From Pycnococcus provasolii (taxonomy: Eukaryota; Chlorophyta; Pseudoscourfieldiophyceae; Pseudoscourfieldiales): a stretch of DNA of 64,000 nt. The position numbers and the translations under genes are program-made. Within the stretch, counting starts at the first letter, position 1. The number at the start of each line of letters is the position of its first letter. The stretch is from assembly GCA_049487715.1 (NCBI GenBank), contig CP150550.1:558001-622000 (forward strand). The letters run 5' to 3'. Below the pieces are notes generated by a model. It made no database searches. It saw only the letters and a program-made list of their open reading frames with translations, and had not been told where the DNA came from. Below are positions 53,943-61,151 of this stretch, in pieces.

Positions 53943-55565
53943 TCAAGCAGCCAATAAATCCATGACCTCTGTACTTGCCTTCACAATTCCGTCACAATAA
54001 CTTTCATGATTTGTCTCTACATCCTCAAATCTATAGAGATAGTTCACCATGATGCCTGCACTCTGCTTCACGCCGTTCTCACTCATGTCTGCGCCAACGT
54101 GGATTCTATGCAAGCTTGCGCCATTGTTGAGGTGAAATCGACTGACTGGGTCACGTGGCTTGTTACCACGAGCCTTCTCCTTCAGAAAATAAAAAGCAGC
54201 AAGCATTACCAAAATCTGCCGACCCTCGCCACGTCTTGCAAGCTTCCTCAGGGCATCCGTGCGCGACTCACTGTCGCCCTCTCTTGCCGCGTCAAGCATA
54301 GCAATATGCTCCGCAGATAGAGGCCACGCAGATTCGTTGTCCAGCAGCCACTTGCAGAATCCTGGCACCGGACTCAAAGTAACAAATGTCTTTAAATTGG
54401 GAAGCTCCTTCCGCAACAACATTGCTGCTTTCTTGACCAAAAAATTGCCAAACGAAATCTGCGCGAGTCCACTCTGCGTATTCGTTATGGAATAGAAAGC
54501 AGCCGTGTCCGCCTGCTTCGGGTCAATGTTGTCCCGATTCTGTGCGAGCAGATCGCCGATGCGATTGGGTATTCCATTCACGAGTGCCACCTCGACAAAG
54601 ATGAGCGGGACTTGGTACATTTTGGGGTGAAAGTACGCATACACGCGTCGATCACCCTGCAGGCGATTTCGCATGTCATCCCAACTTTGTATCTTGTGCA
54701 CAGCCTCGTGCTTCATCAGGAGTTCCATCACCGACGCGGGTGATCCATCCCATGTTACGTGCTTCAGCTCGAGAAAGCTTAGGTCAAACCAAGCGGAGAG
54801 CAGGTCACACAGGCACGTGTCGAGCTCTCGAAGCTGTGGATGTTGCTTTAGCAAGGTGATGAGCTCGCTACGTAGCTTCACCAGAAAGGCGACTCCGGAG
54901 CTTCCCGCGAAAAGCCCGTTATTGAAGAGCTTAAAGAGACGCAAGTAGCGTGGTGCCATAGCAGTGGAGAGCTCCTTCATGACTTTTGCACGCTCCACGT
55001 CGTCAGTTTCACCAACGGCAAGAATACGCTCGCAGCCAGCCTTGGTAGCGTTCGTGTCGACGCCAAATTTATTCTTTAGCAGATAAAACAATTTTTGTTT
55101 CGACTCCAACGAGAGAACGTCGTACGTGTTTCCGAGCCGCACGGCGTGCGAGATGGCGGAGAGTTCACCGCCCTTGCCCTCGAGGCACTGCTCGACGTGC
55201 GTGGCCAATACGTCCTCGTCGTGTTCGTCCAAATCCGGCCCCGGCACGATGGGTCTCGGCTCTTCGTCCATCGTCACCTTGCCCGACGCGTCAAGCGTGA
55301 GATGCTCCGCCCATTTCGATATGAGCTTCGCCAGAAGCTTATTTTTCTTTGTTCCTGCAATGAGATCCCCGCTCGACCCGCTTGGCGACTCCGGCGCGCT
55401 CATAGACTTGCCAAAGGGCGACATTGACGCCTCTGTTTCTTGCACACGAGAAATTGCAACGTGCTGCTTTGGCTTTGCACTTCCGTCCGTTTCTTCGCCG
55501 TCCATTGTGTTGTTCTGTGCAGTGTTGTGCCTGAGGTTATTAGTCGACGAGCCGCATCCTCCCAT
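53943..55565 (-). CDS. MLYCD: Malonyl-CoA decarboxylase
   Basis: This enzyme turns malonyl-CoA into acetyl-CoA and CO2 and so balances fatty-acid synthesis and oxidation. The 540-residue product has the full family pattern: an N-terminal helical domain and a C-terminal acetyltransferase-like domain with FHPKMYQVPLIFVEVALV, SITNTQSGLAQISFGNFLVK, FVTLSPVPGFCKWL and FHLNNGASLHRIHVGADMSE then the IMVNYLYR end. The conserved catalytic Ser/His pair lies in the SPVPGF and FHLNNGA blocks. The protein begins MGGCGSSTNN, a consensus for N-myristoylation with an adjacent Cys for palmitoylation, and ends LLAA rather than a peroxisomal SKL-type signal. The usual location is mitochondrial or peroxisomal, so the N-terminus is unusual. 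The ATG at 55565 is clear. Confidence 0.93.
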   Translation of the reverse strand: MGGCGSSTNNLRHNTAQNNTMDGEETDGSAKPKQHVAISRVQETEASMSPFGKSMSAPESPSGSSGDLIAGTKKNKLLAKLISKWAEHLTLDASGKVTMDEEPRPIVPGPDLDEHDEDVLATHVEQCLEGKGGELSAISHAVRLGNTYDVLSLESKQKLFYLLKNKFGVDTNATKAGCERILAVGETDDVERAKVMKELSTAMAPRYLRLFKLFNNGLFAGSSGVAFLVKLRSELITLLKQHPQLRELDTCLCDLLSAWFDLSFLELKHVTWDGSPASVMELLMKHEAVHKIQSWDDMRNRLQGDRRVYAYFHPKMYQVPLIFVEVALVNGIPNRIGDLLAQNRDNIDPKQADTAAFYSITNTQSGLAQISFGNFLVKKAAMLLRKELPNLKTFVTLSPVPGFCKWLLDNESAWPLSAEHIAMLDAAREGDSESRTDALRKLARRGEGRQILVMLAAFYFLKEKARGNKPRDPVSRFHLNNGASLHRIHVGADMSENGVKQSAGIMVNYLYRFEDVETNHESYCDGIVKASTEVMDLLAA

Positions 55566-55816
55566 GCAGTATTTGCACGTTACGGTTACCCGTGGAGGGG
55601 GATGTGCGTGACCACACCTGACCTTTGTACCCTATCCCCTCACCCCTCTCTTTTGGGCCCCAGACGGCCTTGGGCTGTTAGGGTTAGGGTTCGTGCGACG
55701 GTTGGGGTAGGGTTTGACCCACCCGCGAGGAGAGGAGGGGGGAACGAACACCTGGAACGAACTCCCCTCGGCCCCTCCCCTCCCCCTCCCCTCCCCTCCA
55801 CTCCTGCACACGCACC
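55566..55816. promoter_or_regulatory. Divergent promoter with telomeric motif
   Basis: This 251-nt gap between the malonyl-CoA decarboxylase and RETICULATA-like genes contains GTTAGGGTTAGGGTTCG at 55677-55693 and another TAGGGTTT near 55708-55715. C-rich blocks follow toward the plus-strand gene. Confidence 0.6.
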
Positions 55817-57118
55817 ATGGCGCTCACACGCCCTATGGTGGCGAACTACGCACATAAGCACTGCAACGCGTATCAAAGAAAAGCGCAGTGCAGGCGCGCG
55901 ACCACCACGAAGATAACGCGCGGGCGAGTAGCACCCGTGGGTATTCGGCGAGCCAACACGCTCACTCCCTGTGGGAACAGAAGGGGGTACGTCGGATTTG
56001 GTGAGTGGAAGAACACTTCGAGCACCGTGCTCATGGCTGTTGGAGGAGGAGGAGGCGGAGGCGGAGAAGGAGGAGGAAACGGGTCGAATGGGGGTGGGGG
56101 TGGTGGCGGAGGTGGCGGAGGTGGCGACTCCTCCGACTCCTCCAAGGGTCGAAACTTCAGCGTGGTTGCGCTGGTGACCGCGCTCGCGGGCACGTTCCAG
56201 GCACGACAGGCGGCTGACGGGCTGTTCTACTTCAAGGTGGCTACCGAAGTGTGCATTGACACGTATCACGCGCTTCTTGCATATCTTGATGAGCGTCGAA
56301 GCCTAGCACTCGAGGAAAAGCTCGCAAGGCAGCAGGATGGCGACACGACGGAGGAGGCTGTCAGCGCGCCGTTCGAGGCGGAGTACGTGCTGAGCGAGGT
56401 GCTCGTTGGTTGGGCACTCGACGTCATGGTGGTTTATCTGCTCGCGTCACCGCTGAAGGGCGGGACAGGTGCCTGGCGCGAGAAACTCCCGCCAACCGTG
56501 TCAGGTGTGATGAAGCGCGTGTTCCCAGGCACGCGGCCGTACCACCCATTCCAAAAGGGAGCGTTTTCATTCGCCGCGCGTGCCACGTGCCTACCCGCCA
56601 AGTGCGTGCAGTTTGCGCTGCTTGGCGCCGCGTGCGGATTTGTTGGGCAAGCGAGCGCTAATGCGCTGAGCGAATTCAGGTACAGTCGCGCGCTACGCCG
56701 CGCAGAGCGCGAGGGCGACCCCGAGCCACCGCCACTCCCGCCGCCGCCGGATGCAACGGCAACGTTGGCGCTCTGGGGATGGTTTACCGGCGTGAGCACA
56801 TGCCTTCGCCAGATTTCGGTCGTTAGCCTCGAGCGGTTGGCTACTGATCTCTGTGGAGAGATGGCGGGAACACTCGCCAAGGTGCCGCTCCTGTCCATGC
56901 CGCCAGCACTTGCCCGTGCCATGGGACCCGCGGCGCCAGCGACGTGGATTCCAATGCTCGCGACCTTCGGACTGCGCTACTGGAATGGCAAGGTTGGTGC
57001 AGAGCTCTTCGCGCGCGCGGCAGAGGCGACCGGAGCCGGTGGCGACGACGAGGATGACGACGACGACGATCTGGCGGCGTCGTTCGTTTTCGATGCGAAA
57101 GATGCTGCCCCCAGGTGA
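55817..57118 (+). CDS. RETICULATA-related (DUF3411) plastid membrane protein
   Basis: A 433-residue protein of the RETICULATA/LCD1 family, chloroplast envelope membrane proteins affecting leaf mesophyll and plastid development in plants. The N-terminus is a transit-peptide-like region rich in Arg/Thr/Ala, followed by a Gly-rich linker with runs of up to 12 Gly (nt about 56040-56124). The family core spans about residues 115-410: FYFKVATEVCIDTYHALLAY, YVLSEVLVGWALDVMVVYLL, FAARATCLPAKCVQFALLGA then ACGFVGQ. Several hydrophobic helices are visible. The C-terminus is acidic (DDEDDDDDD). In plants the exact transport or metabolic activity is unknown. The ATG at 55817 is clear. Confidence 0.88.
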   Translation: MALTRPMVANYAHKHCNAYQRKAQCRRATTTKITRGRVAPVGIRRANTLTPCGNRRGYVGFGEWKNTSSTVLMAVGGGGGGGGEGGGNGSNGGGGGGGGGGGGDSSDSSKGRNFSVVALVTALAGTFQARQAADGLFYFKVATEVCIDTYHALLAYLDERRSLALEEKLARQQDGDTTEEAVSAPFEAEYVLSEVLVGWALDVMVVYLLASPLKGGTGAWREKLPPTVSGVMKRVFPGTRPYHPFQKGAFSFAARATCLPAKCVQFALLGAACGFVGQASANALSEFRYSRALRRAEREGDPEPPPLPPPPDATATLALWGWFTGVSTCLRQISVVSLERLATDLCGEMAGTLAKVPLLSMPPALARAMGPAAPATWIPMLATFGLRYWNGKVGAELFARAAEATGAGGDDEDDDDDDLAASFVFDAKDAAPR

Positions 57119-57165
57119 TACTCGTAGCATACTTGCTAGAGGAATTTCGTTTGGTTTTGACATTT

Positions 57166-57170
57166 TGTAA
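57166..57170 (+). terminator. TGTAA polyadenylation signal of RETICULATA-like gene
   Basis: TGTAA is 48 nt past the stop codon. Motif and position only. Confidence 0.5.
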
Positions 57171-57235
57171 ACTGACAAACGGTGTCGTTTTTTGTTTTCT
57201 TCAGACCAGTTTCTGTTGTGAAGTTGTACATTGCA

Positions 57236-58189
57236 TTACATGCGCAATAAAATTTTCTCCGCAACGTGCATCGGCATCCCGCGAGAATCGTCGCCGAAGA
57301 AGCAAACAAGGCTCCACCGTTCACCTTGTGTGACTGGTGAGATGCCATGAATTGCGCCGCCGTGATGAACTACCGCATCGCCGGCATCTAGGTTCCCAGT
57401 AGTAAGTGCCGGTGCGCCCTCGAACTCAAGCGCACCGCCCTGATAGCTACCTTGGGGGCTCAGAGATACTGAAACAGTCAATTCACTCATGTCAGCATGG
57501 CATGGCATGGCACGCCGGCTGCTCGTAGCGTCGTATCGCCGCACGAATGCACTCCACAGTGAAAGATTTTGATTTTGTGCCTTTGCCTTTGCAAAGACGA
57601 CCAGCTTAGTGGCGAGTGGCATAACGATATCCGATATTAGACGTGCATGCCTCGGCGAGGCAGCTATACGATAAGCGGCGAAAGACCCACCCGCTGTGAA
57701 GCACTCTTCGCATACGCATACCTGTCGAAGCAACGTCACCTGTCGACGAGGCAAGCCATCTGTCCTTGCAATGTCGCCAGGATCGTCAAACGCCGGGTCG
57801 TCGGCAAGCCACGCGCGGATAGCTCGTGCATCGTCTCGCGACAGAGCGCCTCGCACGATGGCAACGCCAGGCAACTGCGTCGGCACTGCGCATATGCTCA
57901 CGTCCTCGCACTGGACGCAAGTTGCTGACAAGCTCAGAGTGCGAAACAACGATGAGACTGGCACGTGCGCGCAAGGCCGCCCTTGCAAGACGTTAGCTTG
58001 CCCGCCAGAGAGAGCAACCAACTGGGTCTGTTCACTTATTTCAGCACAACAAGGCGATTTCGACGCATCCTTTCCTCGCGTCTTATCCGTCCACGACGCG
58101 TAGCGAGCACGGTCGTGCGCCGTTGCGTTGGCGGGCAGGAGAGCCGCCATCACATTTCGTTGCAAGCTGACGCGTGACAGCTTGTGCAT
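57236..58189 (-). CDS. 2OG-Fe(II) dioxygenase
   Basis: A 317-residue non-heme iron oxygenase using 2-oxoglutarate. Iron ligands are the HxD in CHADMSELTVSVSLS (about residue 230) and the distal His in GGAIHGISPV; the co-substrate Arg is in GERWSLVCFF. The stretch YQGGALEFEG with LDAGDAVVHHGGAIHG matches the double-stranded beta-helix core of prolyl-hydroxylase-like enzymes. The N-terminal 100 residues show no clear domain. Two CXXC-like pairs (CVQCEDVS, CVCEEC) are present. Several ATGs are possible: 58189 (chosen) or 58150. The longer frame to 58198 begins with GTG. Substrate is unknown (protein, nucleic acid or small molecule). Confidence 0.82.
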   Translation of the reverse strand: MHKLSRVSLQRNVMAALLPANATAHDRARYASWTDKTRGKDASKSPCCAEISEQTQLVALSGGQANVLQGRPCAHVPVSSLFRTLSLSATCVQCEDVSICAVPTQLPGVAIVRGALSRDDARAIRAWLADDPAFDDPGDIARTDGLPRRQVTLLRQVCVCEECFTAGGSFAAYRIAASPRHARLISDIVMPLATKLVVFAKAKAQNQNLSLWSAFVRRYDATSSRRAMPCHADMSELTVSVSLSPQGSYQGGALEFEGAPALTTGNLDAGDAVVHHGGAIHGISPVTQGERWSLVCFFGDDSRGMPMHVAEKILLRM

Positions 58190-58482
58190 GCATGGCACCT
58201 ACGCATGCACAAGGCCCTCTTCCCCTCGACCACCCTGGACAGTGCCAGTACCCGATGCCGCAATGGCGCAATCCATAGACCGGTTTACCGGTTATGTTTC
58301 TGGGTTTGAGAGATGGTCAAGAAGGATGGTCGGAGGTTACACCTTTACTCCAGTCGTCTGTCACGGGACGGAGGCGAAGCGGATGGGCGGAGACCTTTTT
58401 CATCGGAGTCTCTCTCTCTCCGCCACACGCGTGCATTCCCACATCAGAACACGAACACGCCTGTGCGATCTCAACCACCACC
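58190..58482. promoter_or_regulatory. Divergent promoter of oxygenase and LRR-kinase genes
   Basis: This 293-nt gap includes an upstream ATG at 58294 that is in frame with the LRR-kinase gene and would add 63 low-quality residues. No other feature is seen. Confidence 0.4.
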
Positions 58483-59856
58483 ATGGCCATGGCGTCAGGC
58501 GCAACTCTGTCTCTTCTATCTCTGCTGAACGACAACGACGACCAGCCCCTGCCAGAGGACGTTCGCGCGCTGTCAGAGCTGCGTCTGAAACAGTGCGACA
58601 TCTTAGTAGTACCACCTCGCTTGTGCAAGCTGTCGGATCTGACCCTTCTGGATCTCGCAAACAACCCACTGAGCTCACTACCTGACTCATTCGCCTCGCT
58701 CGTCAACTTGCGCGTCGTATTCTTCCTCAAAAACAACTTTGAGGTAGTTCCCACGGTTCTGGGGAAACTGCCGAACTTATACATGCTGAGCTTTAAGAGC
58801 AACCGCCTGACATCGTTCCCCGACGATGCGCTCGCTCCCACCATCGGCTGGCTAATCCTCACGGACAATAAACTTACGAGCTTGCCGTCAAACATCGGCG
58901 ACGTACCACTACGCAAGGCAACGTTTGCAAACAATTGCCTGGCATCGTTGCCGGAATCACTAAAGCGATGTGAGACTCTCGAGCTTCTTCGCATAGCCGC
59001 GAACGACCTCAAGTCGTTGCCGCCGTGGCTGTTCACGCTGCCGAGACTCGCTTGGCTCGGCGTCGCGGGCAACCCGTGTTCCTACACGAACGAGTTGGCA
59101 GACGACGCGATGACGAAGCTCCCGCATGTAGCGTGGTCCAGCCTAAAATTTGACGAAGGTGGCGAGCTTGGCTCTGGCGCCAGCGGCAAGGTTCTCGCCG
59201 CCACCGCGGCTGACGGAACGCGCATCGCTGTCAAGCAGTACCACGCGCAGGCAACCTCCGATGGCAGGCCGGAGGACGAAGTCAAAGCGGCCGTCGCTGG
59301 TAGCGGGCACGATAACGTGATGCGCACGTCGTTCGCTCTCGACGGCGCCTCGGATGCCGACGACGGTGCGTTTGCTCTGGGCATGCCCATGCTTGACATG
59401 GCGCGTTACTCGGTGCTTGGCAACACGCCAAGCTTTCAGAGCGTGAGCCGTGACACGTATCCTGAGGGGAAGAAGTTCCAGACGGCTCGTGCGTACAGGT
59501 GGGCGGTTGGCATTGCGCGCGCTCTCGACCACCTTCACTCGAAGGGCATATGCCATGGTGATGTTTACGGCCACAACACGCTCGTCGACGACGTCGATGG
59601 CGATCTACCTGCCCTCATGAGCGACTTCGGAGCTGCGTGGTTCTTTCCGCCCGATTCGCAACTCGCGCCGTTGATCGAGCGAATGGAGATGCGGGCTTTT
59701 GGCTGCATGCTTGAGGAACTTGCGGAACGATGCGACGAGGATGACGACCGTCGCAAGCTCCTCTCGTCGCTGGCGTCAAGGTGCATGTCGGAGGACGCCG
59801 CATCACGCCCGCGCACGGGCGAGGTGAGAGGTGAGCTGGAGAAGCTTCTGACATAA
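58483..59856 (+). CDS. LRR protein kinase-like protein
   Basis: A 457-residue cytosolic protein with two parts. Six or more leucine-rich repeats (about residues 25-210; LTLLDLANNPLSSLPDSFAS and similar) precede a protein kinase-like domain (about 225-457). Kinase features are the glycine loop GSGASGKV, the ATP Lys in IAVKQY (about 251), the catalytic loop ICHGDVYGHNTLVD with HGD instead of HRD (358-360), and DFG in MSDFGAAW (381-383). The HGDxxxHN form is typical of a family of LRR-kinases found in algae and bacteria. No signal peptide or membrane helix. The ATG at 58483 is better than 58294 because it starts directly before the repeats. Substrate is unknown. Confidence 0.82.
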   Translation: MAMASGATLSLLSLLNDNDDQPLPEDVRALSELRLKQCDILVVPPRLCKLSDLTLLDLANNPLSSLPDSFASLVNLRVVFFLKNNFEVVPTVLGKLPNLYMLSFKSNRLTSFPDDALAPTIGWLILTDNKLTSLPSNIGDVPLRKATFANNCLASLPESLKRCETLELLRIAANDLKSLPPWLFTLPRLAWLGVAGNPCSYTNELADDAMTKLPHVAWSSLKFDEGGELGSGASGKVLAATAADGTRIAVKQYHAQATSDGRPEDEVKAAVAGSGHDNVMRTSFALDGASDADDGAFALGMPMLDMARYSVLGNTPSFQSVSRDTYPEGKKFQTARAYRWAVGIARALDHLHSKGICHGDVYGHNTLVDDVDGDLPALMSDFGAAWFFPPDSQLAPLIERMEMRAFGCMLEELAERCDEDDDRRKLLSSLASRCMSEDAASRPRTGEVRGELEKLLT

Positions 59857-59990
59857 TGCTGAAAGGTTTATCCACCGCAGTTGTTAGACTAGATTATGAA
59901 TGTTATCATATTTGATATTTCACTACTGAAATCACCACCGGGGTCGCGCACAGGCCCTTGTTTGGGGAATGAAGTTACTCATTTTGTACA

Positions 59991-60611
59991 TCACGCGCCT
60001 CTTGATCTCTTGCGCGTGCCCCTGGTAACGTTGGTAACCGTCCTGCTCGCACGCAGCCGCGGCTCTTCGGTGTTTCGCCACTGTTCATACACGCGAGCAG
60101 CTTCCCTTGCACTCTCAAACAGCTCTCTTTCCTCGCTGGTGAGGCTGGGTAGCGTTCTCACAGCCTTGTCCTGTTCGCAGTTACCCGAAAGAGCCTTGAC
60201 AAGCAGGTCTCGATACCTTCCCTGAAACGCGAGTCTTGCGAGCTTCATGAGCGGGTCGTCCGCGAGCGTCTGCGTGTCGTCCTGTCGTGCCTTCTCTCCG
60301 CTGACTTTCATGGCAAGTTCGTAGAAGTATGGCGACCTGGCTCTAAGGTCGACGCACCCCGGGTCTGCGCCGATGTCCGCCGAAAGTCCGTGTCCGTAGA
60401 CAGCGCGCGGTGTGCCGACGTTTGCGAGCGCGCGTGCGGCGAGTGTGGGCACGATCCAGAATGGCACTTCGACGCGCGTGTTTGGCGGCAGGTCGTTTGC
60501 GCTCGCGCACGGGTCGACGTACCTGCCCACCGCCGCGAGTCCGTGCGTGAGGTTGACCGGGCACGCCTCCGTGGTAGCTAGTATTGCGTCCTTGTCGTAG
60601 TAGTCGCACAT
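59991..60611 (-). CDS. GINS3: GINS complex subunit PSF3
   Basis: PSF3 is one of four GINS subunits; GINS with CDC45 and MCM2-7 forms the CMG replicative helicase in the nucleus. The 206-residue product begins with the family pattern MCDYYDKDAILATTEACPVN (YYDxDDILA-like), followed by VGRYVDP, VEVPFWIVPTLAARALANVG and VDLRARSPYFYELAMKVSG. The helical A domain (about 90-190) ends with an Arg-rich tail. Length is typical (human 216 aa). The ATG at 60611 is clear. It is divergent with the M3 peptidase gene across a 540-nt promoter. Confidence 0.92.
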   Translation of the reverse strand: MCDYYDKDAILATTEACPVNLTHGLAAVGRYVDPCASANDLPPNTRVEVPFWIVPTLAARALANVGTPRAVYGHGLSADIGADPGCVDLRARSPYFYELAMKVSGEKARQDDTQTLADDPLMKLARLAFQGRYRDLLVKALSGNCEQDKAVRTLPSLTSEERELFESAREAARVYEQWRNTEEPRLRASRTVTNVTRGTRKRSRGA

Positions 60612-61151
60612 GTTTCTGTTGCTGTTGCTGTTGTTGTTGTTGTTTTGAATGGAGTGGAGTGGGGGGGAAGTTCAAATGGCGAGGGGAACAACGGTCTGTC
60701 GTTTGCGGGCGGGCGATGCGATTCAAATCCAATCATAAGACCGAAAAGAGACCGAAAGAGAACCAAAGAGACCGAAATGCGACCGAAAAGGGAACGGGAA
60801 AAGGGGGAGGGAAAATAATCACCACTCAACGAGGGACCCCCTTGGGCTGCGAGCATCCGGGAGGGGAAGAGGGGGGAGGGAGGACGAGCAGCCTGGGGAT
60901 ACCTCGTGGAAGCAAAACCCTAGATTGTCTGTTAGGGTTTCGCCCACATATTTTCGTGCTTCGCGTCTGTGGCTGCGAGGGCCCCTCCCCTCCCTCCTTT
61001 CCGCCTGCTTCTCGCCGTGCGTCGTCTCTTCTCTCCTCGCATCGCCTTCTCCCGTGACGCGTCGCTCCGCCTCGTTCCCCCTCGTGACTGACTGACTGGC
61101 CATTCTTGTCAGACACGACGACGAGACGCACACAACCACACCTACCTGTAT
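60612..61151. promoter_or_regulatory. 540-nt divergent promoter with telo-box inverted pair
   Basis: This lies between PSF3 (minus) and the M3 peptidase (plus). Near PSF3 there are TTG/CTG-rich and G-rich stretches (60610-60670). Four GACCGAAA words start at 60739, 60750, 60770 and 60781. AAACCCTA at 60915-60922 and its reverse complement TAGGGTTT at 60933-60940 form an inverted pair around a 10-nt spacer. No gene is supported. Confidence 0.6.
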
